9,100 bases of DNA from Candidatus Buchananbacteria bacterium (GTDB lineage Bacteria > Patescibacteriota > Patescibacteriia > CAIXNZ01). The position numbers and the translations under genes are program-made. The notes beneath the pieces were generated by a model. It had not been told where the DNA came from and searched no databases. It saw only the letters and a program-made list of their open reading frames with translations. Each line of letters opens with the position of its first letter. Within the stretch, counting starts at the first letter, position 1. The stretch is taken from NCBI GenBank assembly GCA_030592165.1, contig JAUVKC010000036.1, forward strand, positions 1-9,100, given 5' to 3'. Below, piece after piece: positions 1 through 5,424 of the stretch.

Positions 1-1071
1 TAATTGAGCTTTTGATAAATTCAAATTACCCAAAGCAGCATCCAAGGCTGATTTTGAATTGGCAATATTTAATTCTTTATTATTAATTGCCGTATCCAAA
101 TTAATTTTTGTATTTTCATAAGCCTGAGAAATACTATTTACTGAATTTATCGAGCCATCTGTTGTGGTTTGCTCTAATTTCACACTTGATTTATAAGCAT
201 TAAGAGCTGCCTCAGGAAAATCAAATGTAGTAGTAGAAGCTGATAAAGCTAAAAAAGTAGCATTAAGGGTATATTTGATTGAATCAAGAGCATCATTAAT
301 TTTAATTATTGCATTATCAATATCTTCATCTGTTTGAGTAGATTTGGCTGTAATTAAATCATTTTTAGCTAAAAGTATTTTTGGTAAAGTTCTCTCATAA
401 CCATTTCTTGAATCAACTCCATACTGAGTATGCCTAACACTATAGCGTGGTCTCAAATCTACATCATCTAAAATTGTCTTAACTACATCCATTGAATGAT
501 CAGGTGGTGTCATGGCCGTATCTAAAGTAATCAAAAGGTTTTGTCTGGCATCATCAACTGATTGAGTATATGTCTTTATATCAGATTCTAATTTTGTTAC
601 TAACGCTTCATGATCTCGTTTAGCATTATCATAAGATATTTGGGCATTATTTACAGTCTCAGAGGAGACATCAATATCCTGATCACTGGCGCCTGCTATA
701 AATCTATTCATATTGGCTTTGGCTATATCCAGACTTGCCTGAGCTTGCCTTACTTGAATAGAAACAACTCCGGCATCAAGTTTAGCCAAAACATCACCCT
801 TAACAACTTCATCACCCTCTTCGACATTAATTTCAGTTATTTCACCATTAGCTCTAAAATTAAGATCAATTTCAGACATTGATTCAATAGTACCTGTTTC
901 AGACACAGTTTGGGTCAATTTATCTTTAATTACCTTTTCGGTCACATATTCAATCTTTGATTCACCACCTGCTTTAATAAAAAAAGCAACAATTATAATA
1001 ACTATTATTACTGCTAACCAAAATAATTTTCTTTTTAATAATTTTTTAATTAGACCAAGCAACCATTTCAT
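1..1071 (-). CDS. Efflux periplasmic adaptor subunit (HlyD/MacA/RND-adaptor family), partial: C-terminus off the left edge
   Basis: The first 357 residues are visible and the frame is still open at base 1, so the C-terminal part is missing. Residues 1-15 are a basic cytoplasmic tail and about 16-33 form one membrane segment (FWLAVIIVIIIVAFFI). At about 55-100 comes the lipoyl/barrel-sandwich half-motif of membrane fusion proteins (ETGTIES, then FRANGEITEINVEEGDEVVKG and LAKLD). From about 105 a long Ala/Asn/Asp-rich helical region follows (VRQAQASLDIAKANM onward), as expected for the adaptor coiled-coil hairpin. Known role of the family: it links an inner-membrane ABC or RND transporter to export across the envelope. 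The start is ATG at 1071, 4 bp after the stop of the AbrB-type gene, so the two are probably co-transcribed. No Shine-Dalgarno is visible. The transporter partner (for example MacB/FtsX-like) would be expected just beyond the window; that is inference. Confidence 0.85.
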   Translation of the reverse strand, partial: MKWLLGLIKKLLKRKLFWLAVIIVIIIVAFFIKAGGESKIEYVTEKVIKDKLTQTVSETGTIESMSEIDLNFRANGEITEINVEEGDEVVKGDVLAKLDAGVVSIQVRQAQASLDIAKANMNRFIAGASDQDIDVSSETVNNAQISYDNAKRDHEALVTKLESDIKTYTQSVDDARQNLLITLDTAMTPPDHSMDVVKTILDDVDLRPRYSVRHTQYGVDSRNGYERTLPKILLAKNDLITAKSTQTDEDIDNAIIKINDALDSIKYTLNATFLALSASTTTFDFPEAALNAYKSSVKLEQTTTDGSINSVNSISQAYENTKINLDTAINNKELNIANSKSALDAALGNLNLSKAQL

Positions 1072-1075
1072 ATGT

Positions 1076-1312
1076 TTATTTTTTAATATTTTTTAAATCC
1101 TTAAAATGAGAGGTTAATTCACTTATAATTTTATCAAAATTATCAGGTTTAATAAAGGCAATAACCATATCATCTTTTGAAAAAACTAAAAACTTATCAC
1201 CAGACTTTAATTTCATTTTTTGCCTAATTGCTTTTGGCATCACCACCTGACCTCGCTCACCCATAGTTGCCATACCATAATTATTTAATTCAGGTATTTT
1301 AAAATCACTCAT
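1076..1312 (-). CDS. AbrB/MazE/SpoVT-type DNA-binding protein
   Basis: 78 aa. Residues 12-45 carry the swapped-hairpin AbrB signature: GMATMGERGQVVMPKAIR, then LKSGDKFLVF. Family knowledge: dimeric N-terminal beta domains of this type bind AT-rich DNA, either as transition-state regulators or as antitoxins. No toxin gene (PIN, MazF or Doc) lies next to it. The adjacent gene, 4 bp downstream, is an efflux adaptor, so a role as local regulator of that export operon is more likely than a toxin-antitoxin role (inference). It is the first gene after a strong promoter at 1363-1390. The start is ATG at 1312, with a leader of about 45 nt and no recognisable Shine-Dalgarno. The C-terminal 20 residues are Lys-rich and probably helical. 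An 8-bp palindrome (AGTATACT, 1363-1370) overlaps the -10 box and could be an autoregulatory operator, but this is weak. Confidence 0.85.
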   Translation of the reverse strand: MSDFKIPELNNYGMATMGERGQVVMPKAIRQKMKLKSGDKFLVFSKDDMVIAFIKPDNFDKIISELTSHFKDLKNIKK

Positions 1313-1362
1313 AAAAATATCAATTATTTATTAGTACGAAAAATCATATTTTCCATACATTA

Positions 1363-1390
1363 AGTATACTATACCCTATTTCTTTGTCAA
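1363..1390 (-). promoter_or_regulatory. Sigma-70-type promoter for abrB-like gene and efflux adaptor
   Basis: Read on the minus strand, the -35 is TTGACA (1385-1390, perfect consensus), the spacer is 16 bp and the -10 is TATACT (1363-1368). A start near 1356 would give a leader of about 45 nt before the ATG at 1312. It lies just after the terminator of the previous unit, as expected for an independent transcription unit. Confidence 0.7.
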
Positions 1391-1413
1391 ACCAAAGCAA
1401 TTTCATGTTAAAC

Positions 1414-1442
1414 AAAAGACTCCCTTTTAAAGGAGTCTTTTT
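1414..1442 (-). terminator. Rho-independent terminator after the sigma / membrane protein / secreted protein unit
   Basis: A 10-bp perfect stem (AAAAGACTCC, 1414-1423, with GGAGTCTTTT, 1432-1441) has an 8-nt loop. It is followed by a T-rich tail in both directions. It sits about 20 bp beyond the stop of the secreted-protein gene and just before the next promoter. Confidence 0.8.
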
Positions 1443-1462
1443 GGGAAATATGAACACTTTTT

Positions 1463-1915
1463 TTATTTTCTAAAACCCATTCCAGGTCTCATCATTCTTT
1501 GGCCTAATCCTTTTCTAAATTCACCTTTTTTACCTTGACCAAATGACAACCCAATTTCCTCTTTAATTATACGAGCTTGATCAAATTTTTCCTTGCCTTC
1601 TCTCATTAAATTATGAGCTTCGATTAAACGAGGAAATTCATCTTCTGTAACTTCCTGAGCCATAGGTCTGTCAGAACCAACAGCTTCTAGCCAAGCCTGG
1701 TAATCACCAGCTTCAACAGCAGTCATAACTTCTTCTCTTTTTACTTCCATTTCAGCTTTTCGTTCTTGCCATTCTTCTGAATTAAACCTTGGGTGGTCTT
1801 TTGTAGCTCCCTCATCTCTCGACTCAGAAGCAGCAAAACTAACTGCTGACATTCCCATGACAGACACCAAGACCACGGCAACTGCACCAAGAGAAATGAT
1901 TTGTTTTCGTGACAT
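1463..1915 (-). CDS. Small secreted helical protein with Met-rich tail (Spy/CpxP/ZraP-like by shape only)
   Basis: 150 aa; I do not recognise a named family. Residues 1-28 are a clear Sec signal peptide: basic start (SRK), hydrophobic core (IISLGAVAVVLVSVMG) and probable cleavage after SFA (residue 28). The mature part is highly charged and mostly helical. It includes EEWQERKAEMEVKREEVM (47-64), AGDYQAWLEAVG (69-80) and EFPRLIEAHNLMREGKEKF (93-111). The tail is basic and rich in Gly and Met (RMMRPGMGFRK, 140-150). The general form, a small secreted helical protein with a Met-rich end, recalls Spy/CpxP/ZraP/CnrX sensors and chaperones, but no LTxxQ repeat is seen, so homology is not claimed. 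It is the last gene after the sigma factor and the membrane protein (55-bp gap), then a terminator. Inference: it is an envelope-stress or metal-responsive output or sensor of that sigma system. ATG 1915 directly precedes the signal peptide; there is no Shine-Dalgarno. Confidence 0.7.
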   Translation of the reverse strand: MSRKQIISLGAVAVVLVSVMGMSAVSFAASESRDEGATKDHPRFNSEEWQERKAEMEVKREEVMTAVEAGDYQAWLEAVGSDRPMAQEVTEDEFPRLIEAHNLMREGKEKFDQARIIKEEIGLSFGQGKKGEFRKGLGQRMMRPGMGFRK

Positions 1916-1970
1916 AATGTTAAATTGTTAATAATTAAGTTTTAGGTACCTTCTGAATAGTACTACGCAA

Positions 1971-2738
1971 TCAAATAACTTTTCTTTCAATTCTTAAATT
2001 TAAATGCATCGGCATAACTCTTTGATGAAAAAATTGTCTGGTTTTTCTTATTAAGGGACGAATCCGAGATGCTTCAAAAACTTCTTTGTCTTTTTGCTGT
2101 CCAATAATAATCAAAGGCAACCCTTGTTTTAATAAATCAATTCTTTCTATTTTGTTTTTACTCAGAATTAACCATTCATTACCATGTAAATCTTTTATTT
2201 TAAAACTATTATCATCAATAACCTGATAAACATTACCGGTCAAAATACCCCTATCTGGCTGAGTTAGAAATTTTTGTTTATTATTTAAAAATTTATTATA
2301 AAAAGGGACTTTTTCATTAAAACTATCATCAATAACCTGAGCTAGACCAATATTATAAAATAATAGACCCAAAATAATACTTAATAAAATTGTTGTAATG
2401 ACAACTGAATAAGCATGATATTTATACCCACCCTGAGTGTATTTAAAAGCGTAATAAAGAATTAAAATAAAAAACATTAAAATAACCAGCCAAAAATATG
2501 GCAAAGTTGCAAAAACAAAACCTAATAAACTTTTATCCAGCTGTTTAGACAAATCCCAATCACCATTTTCAATCATGTAAATTACGACTGAAGTAGCCAA
2601 ACTGCCAATCATCAAAAACAAAAACAACATCAACCAAATAAAATAATCTCTGGCAACTAAATTAAATTTTGTTGTTGGCTCAATCTTTTCTTTTTTAATT
2701 TGAGTCAAAACTTTTTGACTTATATTTTTTTCGCTCAT
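1971..2738 (-). CDS. Three-TM membrane protein, probable anti-sigma factor with a C-terminal beta (OB-like) domain
   Basis: 255 aa. The N-terminal ~30 residues are a charged, probably helical cytoplasmic segment (KVLTQIKKEKIEPTTKF) and could be the sigma-binding part. Three hydrophobic segments follow at about 32-54, 72-97 and 110-131. Residues about 160-228 look like a small beta-rich domain: a Gly-led strand (GILTGNVYQVIDD), then SFKIKDLHGNEWLI and LPLIIIGQQKD. The pattern resembles an OB-fold, but that is only an impression from the sequence. With three TM segments the N- and C-termini lie on opposite sides, so the C-domain may be extracytoplasmic. The start codon overlaps the stop of the sigma gene (ATGA, 2735-2738), a coupling typical of sigma/anti-sigma pairs. 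No zinc-finger HxxxCxxC anti-sigma motif is present. Function is inferred from position and topology. Confidence 0.65.
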   Translation of the reverse strand: MSEKNISQKVLTQIKKEKIEPTTKFNLVARDYFIWLMLFLFLMIGSLATSVVIYMIENGDWDLSKQLDKSLLGFVFATLPYFWLVILMFFILILYYAFKYTQGGYKYHAYSVVITTILLSIILGLLFYNIGLAQVIDDSFNEKVPFYNKFLNNKQKFLTQPDRGILTGNVYQVIDDNSFKIKDLHGNEWLILSKNKIERIDLLKQGLPLIIIGQQKDKEVFEASRIRPLIRKTRQFFHQRVMPMHLNLRIERKVI

Positions 2739-3304
2739 ACATTCTTATTTAATTCTTTTTTAAATTGTTTTTTGGCTCTATTAATCAAAGTAGCCACTGT
2801 CCCCTGCGGTTTTTTTAAAATATCAGAAATTTCAGCATATGATTTTTCTTCTAAAAATTTCAAGACCAGGACTTGGGAATATTTATAATCCATTTTATTT
2901 AAAATTTCCTTAACCTCGTTTTTCAAAATCTTGTCGTCAAGACTCTTACCTATATCAATATCCGACTTTAAATTATTCATAAAATCATCATCAACCTGCC
3001 AATCAAGCTGAGGTCTGGCTTTATTTCTGCGATATTGACTAATAACTTGATTATGAGTAATTCTATAAATCCATGACGAAAATTTTAGTTTATGATTAAA
3101 GGCATTTAAATTCTGATAGACCTTAATAAAAACATCCTGCAAGACATCTTCCACATCTTCTTGTGGAAAATTTGAGATACGAAAAACATAGCGTTTGAGC
3201 AACCCCTCATAACGATCAATTAAAATCGCAAAATTACTCTGATTTTCTAAACTTAAACTTACAAGTTCCTCGTCGGAATAATTGTCTAGCTCTTTTTTTC
3301 TCAT
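2735..3304 (-). CDS. RNA polymerase sigma factor, sigma-70 family, ECF type
   Basis: 189 aa, the usual ECF length. Region 2 is at about 24-94: DVLQDVFIKVYQNL (53-66) corresponds to 2.2, and the FSSWIYRITHNQVISQYRR block (75-93) to 2.3-2.4, which reads the -10. Region 4 is at about 128-183, with the -35-reading HTH in YAEISDILKKPQGTVATLIN (156-175) and a basic end. A linker of about 35 residues, rich in Asp, joins them; there is no sigma-1.1 or sigma-3 domain. Known role: it directs RNA polymerase to a small regulon and is normally held by a co-encoded membrane anti-sigma factor, which here is the overlapping downstream gene. A TTGCGT-N17-TATAAT promoter lies so close that the transcript may begin at or within a base or two of the ATG at 3304. 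The regulon cannot be read from this window. Confidence 0.93.
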   Translation of the reverse strand: MRKKELDNYSDEELVSLSLENQSNFAILIDRYEGLLKRYVFRISNFPQEDVEDVLQDVFIKVYQNLNAFNHKLKFSSWIYRITHNQVISQYRRNKARPQLDWQVDDDFMNNLKSDIDIGKSLDDKILKNEVKEILNKMDYKYSQVLVLKFLEEKSYAEISDILKKPQGTVATLINRAKKQFKKELNKNV

Positions 3305-3310
3305 GATTTC

Positions 3311-3339
3311 ATTATATGCTTATACTACATAATACGCAA
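3311..3339 (-). promoter_or_regulatory. Promoter of the sigma-factor operon; likely leaderless mRNA
   Basis: On the minus strand, TTGCGT (3334-3339), a 17-bp spacer and a perfect TATAAT (3311-3316). Only six bases separate the -10 from the ATG at 3304, so a start 7 bp downstream would fall on the A of the ATG. The alternative is an unrecognised promoter further upstream between the tRNA and this gene. Confidence 0.55.
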
Positions 3340-3361
3340 AAAACATAAAATTCTTTCAAAT

Positions 3362-3383
3362 AAAAAAATCATGCACTATGCAT
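3362..3383 (-). terminator. Probable terminator of the tRNA-Glu transcript
   Basis: On the minus strand a perfect short inverted repeat, ATGCA-TAG-TGCAT (3371-3383), is followed two bases later by seven T (3362-3368). It lies 13 bp downstream of the tRNA 3' end and before the sigma promoter. The stem is short and AT-rich, so it may be weak. Confidence 0.5.
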
Positions 3384-3396
3384 AACCTTTTCCCTG

Positions 3397-3468
3397 TGAC
3401 CCCTACGGGAATCGAACCCGTGTTACCAGGATGAGAACCTGGCGTCCTAACCACTAGACGAAGGGGCC
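3397..3468 (-). tRNA. tRNA-Glu, anticodon CTC
   Basis: This is a 72-nt cloverleaf. The acceptor arm is GGCCCCT with AGGGGTC (one G-U pair), plus discriminator A. The D-arm region is TCGTCTAGTGGTTAGGAC. The anticodon stem CCAGG/CCTGG encloses the loop TTCTCAT, so the anticodon is CTC and reads GAG (Glu). The T-arm is ACGGG-TTCGATT-CCCGT. CCA is not encoded (the next bases are CAG), so it must be added by a nucleotidyltransferase. It stands alone, with hairpin structures on both sides. Confidence 0.97.
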
Positions 3469-3523
3469 AAAAAAAATTATACCCGGCTTTAGCCGGCAAA
3501 GTGCCCACTAAAGTGGGGTATAA
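3469..3523 (-). terminator. Nested double-hairpin element ending the cell-wall unit, T8 tail touching the tRNA
   Basis: An outer inverted repeat, TTATACCC (3477-3484) with GGGTATAA (3516-3523), encloses two hairpins. One is CCGGC-TTTA-GCCGG (3483-3496) and the other CCCAC-TAAA-GTGGG (3504-3517). The outer arms overlap the inner stems by two bases, so the two folds partly compete. On the minus strand the last hairpin is followed by six bases and then eight T (3469-3476), which fits a terminator for the murF transcript (stop at 3560). The loops of the two hairpins are reverse complements of each other. Confidence 0.55.
3476..3481 (-). promoter_or_regulatory. -10 box (TATAAT) immediately before tRNA-Glu
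   Basis: A perfect TATAAT on the minus strand is followed by seven T and then the first G of the tRNA at 3468. Initiation 8 bp after the -10 would start on the mature 5' end. No good -35 is seen: at 17-bp spacing the hexamer is GCACTT, inside a hairpin. The same T-run could instead serve the terminator of the upstream unit. Confidence 0.4.
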
Positions 3524-3559
3524 ATATAATTATTCCAAACTTTTTTCTGTAAAAAATAC

Positions 3560-4912
3560 CTAATTATTCTCCCACTCCCCCGTTTGCCTAACCAAAAGTT
3601 CTTTAGCTTTTTTAGGTTCAGCCATTATTTCCAAAACTATTTTTTCCATTCTCATACCCTGGGAACCTTTAACAAATATTAATTCGCCTGGTTGTAAAAT
3701 ATCTTGCAAAAATCTACCAGCTTTACTAGCGTCATCAAAGCTATGAACATTTTCTTTACATAAACCAGCTTCAATTGCGGCATCAGCTGTTAATAATGAA
3801 TTTTTACCAACTGTAATTAAATAGTCAATATCAAATTCAGCAATTTTTAAACCAACTTCTCGATGAGCGTCTTGAGATTTTTCGCCTAATTCAAGCATAT
3901 CACCCAAAACTGCAATTTTTCTTTTACCTTGTTCTAAATTTATTTCTTTCATTACTTCTAATCCCGCAACAACCGCCCGAGCAGCTGGTGAATTATAAGT
4001 ATCATCAATAATAAGACTATGTTTAATCCCAGCGATTAAATTCATTCTTCCCTTGGCAGGACGATACTGTCTCAAACCATCAGCAATATCAACTAAATTC
4101 ATGCCCTTTGAGATACCTACTGATATGGCAGCTAAGGCTGCGTAAACCTGGGCTTTACCAAAACTATGAGGTAAAAAAACCGGAACACTTGATCCATCAT
4201 AAGTAACTTTAAAATTAGTTCCCCAAATTTTGCAATCCCATTGTGATTGAACTTCACAAAAATCCTGCTCTAATCCAGTAAAAAGCATATCGCTTGCTCT
4301 TACATTTGCCTGCTCAGAAAACCCATAAGTCACAACCTTGATGTTTAATTTTTCCCTTACACTAATAACATTTTCATCATCGTAATTTAAAATCGCTACT
4401 CCGTTATCAGATAATCTTGTGACAATTTTTTGTTTTTCCTTTAAAACACCTTTAATATCTTTAAACCAATCAGATTCATTTTTTGCTTTTGGATTAGTTG
4501 ATTTCAAATGAGTTTCACTAACAGTAGTTAAAACTCCGATACGTGGCTGAGCAATATTTATCAAATAATCAATATCACCTTTCATGTCTGCACCCATTTC
4601 CAAAACCAAGATTTCTGGAAATGTTTTATCACGAAAAAATAATAATTTCTTAGCTTTATAAATTACTTTAAGCCAAGCCAAAGGATTTTTGCCACCACTC
4701 TTGGCATTAATGACAGTCAATGGTAAACCCAATTCATTATTATAATTTTTTATATTCTGGCGTACATTATATTCAAATGACAAAGCAGCAAAAACAGCAT
4801 TAGCAGCAGATGTCTTGCCTAAACTCCCAGTAATAGCGATTATTTCGGGCTTATATTTTCTGATAATTAATTTAGCAAAAATCGCCAATATTTTTTCAAG
4901 TAATCTTTTCAT
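3560..4912 (-). CDS. murF: MurF-type Mur ligase (UDP-MurNAc-tripeptide:D-Ala-D-Ala ligase), lacking the usual N-terminal domain
   Basis: 450 aa. Known role: ATP-dependent addition of D-Ala-D-Ala to the UDP-MurNAc peptide, the last cytoplasmic precursor step of peptidoglycan synthesis. The ATP P-loop GSLGKTS is at 29-35, followed by NYNNELGLPLTVI (56-68), EMGAD (105-109) and VLTTVSETHL (127-136). KGRMN (287-291), DDTYNSPA (303-310) and GDMLELGEKSQDAHREVG (337-354) follow. VKGSQGMRME (414-423) sits in the C-terminal domain. DDTYN plus the GDMLELG block favours MurF over MurC/D/E. In standard MurF a UDP-binding domain of about 80-100 residues precedes the P-loop; here only 28 residues do, mostly one amphipathic or hydrophobic helix (LLEKILAIFAKLII). 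Total length is still normal. It has its own promoter, about 20 bp upstream of the ATG, and lies downstream of a PBP gene, as in a dcw cluster. Stop TAG. Confidence 0.88.
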   Translation of the reverse strand: MKRLLEKILAIFAKLIIRKYKPEIIAITGSLGKTSAANAVFAALSFEYNVRQNIKNYNNELGLPLTVINAKSGGKNPLAWLKVIYKAKKLLFFRDKTFPEILVLEMGADMKGDIDYLINIAQPRIGVLTTVSETHLKSTNPKAKNESDWFKDIKGVLKEKQKIVTRLSDNGVAILNYDDENVISVREKLNIKVVTYGFSEQANVRASDMLFTGLEQDFCEVQSQWDCKIWGTNFKVTYDGSSVPVFLPHSFGKAQVYAALAAISVGISKGMNLVDIADGLRQYRPAKGRMNLIAGIKHSLIIDDTYNSPAARAVVAGLEVMKEINLEQGKRKIAVLGDMLELGEKSQDAHREVGLKIAEFDIDYLITVGKNSLLTADAAIEAGLCKENVHSFDDASKAGRFLQDILQPGELIFVKGSQGMRMEKIVLEIMAEPKKAKELLVRQTGEWENN

Positions 4913-4931
4913 ATTTTTTTATTATTTAAAA

Positions 4932-4960
4932 ATTTTACCACGGATTTAAATAAATGACAA
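4932..4960 (-). promoter_or_regulatory. Promoter for the murF-type gene
   Basis: On the minus strand, TTGTCA (4955-4960), a 17-bp spacer and TAAAAT (4932-4937), with an extended -10 TG one base upstream of the -10. Predicted start near 4925, giving a leader of about 13 nt before the ATG at 4912, without a Shine-Dalgarno. Confidence 0.65.
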
Positions 4961-4962
4961 CT

Positions 4963-4994
4963 TACTAAAATACTAATCAGTACTAATTTACTAA
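4963..4994. repeat. Array of TACTAA words on the left side of the GxxExxY gene
   Basis: Four copies of TACTAA on the plus strand start at 4963, 4971, 4981 and 4989 (spacing 8-10 bp). The last overlaps the stop codon of the GxxExxY gene. The array is in the opposite orientation to the TTAGTA/TTCGTA words on the other side of the gene. Confidence 0.6.
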
Positions 4995-5377
4995 TATAAA
5001 TTTACAATTCTTTTCACCCTAACCCCTGATGAAGTAAATTGAGCTAATAAGCCTAATTTTAATTTAGAAACAACTAAATACTCAAAAATCTGATTTATTG
5101 ACGTTTTTTTAAAATAATTACCTTTTTTAAGTTCTAGAACAACCTTATCCTCAATTAAAAAATCTAAATAGTATTTACCTATTTTAACACCTTTAAATTT
5201 CAAAGGTAAGTACACCTGTTCTTCAAATTTCATTTCATGTTCCTTTAAAATCTCAACCATTGCTTTTTGATAATATTTTTCCTTAAGCCCATATCCAAGC
5301 TCATTATACACTTCAAATAATAAACCAGTAATCTTATAGCTTAATTGGGGATAAACTAAATCTTTTCTTTTTTTCAT
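4991..5377 (-). CDS. GxxExxY protein (PD-(D/E)XK nuclease-like fold)
   Basis: 128 aa from ATG 5377. An in-frame TTG six bases upstream (5383) would add two residues, but AAGAAG six bases before the ATG is the nearest thing to a ribosome site, so the ATG is preferred. The family motif is exact: G30-L-K-E33-K-Y-Y36, preceded by the helix ITGLLFEVYNELGYG. Nuclease-like acidic residues follow: Asp72 in YYLDFLIEDK and E82-L-K84 in VVLELKK, then the conserved helix INQIFEYLVVSKLKLGLLAQF. Family knowledge: these proteins are widespread in candidate phyla and other environmental bacteria and carry PD-(D/E)XK-like residues, but their function is unknown. It sits between the PBP gene and the Mur ligase, with which it has no obvious functional link, and is flanked by short AT-rich repeats pointing inward. 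This suggests insertion. It could be a stand-alone mobile gene or a defence remnant; undecided. Confidence 0.85.
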   Translation of the reverse strand: MKKRKDLVYPQLSYKITGLLFEVYNELGYGLKEKYYQKAMVEILKEHEMKFEEQVYLPLKFKGVKIGKYYLDFLIEDKVVLELKKGNYFKKTSINQIFEYLVVSKLKLGLLAQFTSSGVRVKRIVNLY

Positions 5378-5390
5378 AATCAACTTCTTA

Positions 5391-5422
5391 TTCGTATATT
5401 AGTAATAATTCGTAATTTAGTG
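5391..5422. repeat. Array of TTCGTA/TTAGTA words on the right side of the GxxExxY gene
   Basis: On the plus strand TTCGTA (5391), TTAGTA (5399), TTCGTA (5409) and TTAGTG (5417) come at 8-10-bp spacing. They fill the 47-bp gap between the GxxExxY ATG and the PBP stop codon. They are inverted relative to the TACTAA array at 4963-4994. Confidence 0.6.
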
Positions 5423-5424
5423 AA

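Noticed and set aside
610..882. Plus-strand ORF of 90 codons
   Set aside because: It lies wholly antisense to the efflux adaptor, has no ribosome site or domain, and the adaptor frame is clearly the coding one.
2735..2738. Overlap of the sigma and membrane-protein genes as a possible frameshift
   Set aside because: It is an ordinary ATGA stop/start overlap; both proteins are complete.
2700..2888. Plus-strand ORF of 62 codons
   Set aside because: It is antisense to the sigma/anti-sigma junction; hydrophobic composition comes from complementing Lys/Glu-rich codons.
3397..3523. tRNA-Glu as an integration (att) site
   Set aside because: No integrase, no direct repeat of the tRNA 3' end in the window, and flanking genes are ordinary.
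3560..4912. Mur ligase as MurE or MurC
   Set aside because: The DDTYN and GDMLELGEKSQDAH motifs are those of MurF; no MurE DNPR motif is seen.
5378..5383. TTG start for the GxxExxY gene (and likewise 9072-9077 for queH)
   Set aside because: Both genes have the sequence TTGATTATGAAA; the ATG is the better codon and the extra two residues have no support.
4963..5422. CRISPR-like short regular repeats around the GxxExxY gene
   Set aside because: The units are 6-7 bp with 8-10-bp periods, degenerate and in two orientations; no spacer structure or cas genes.
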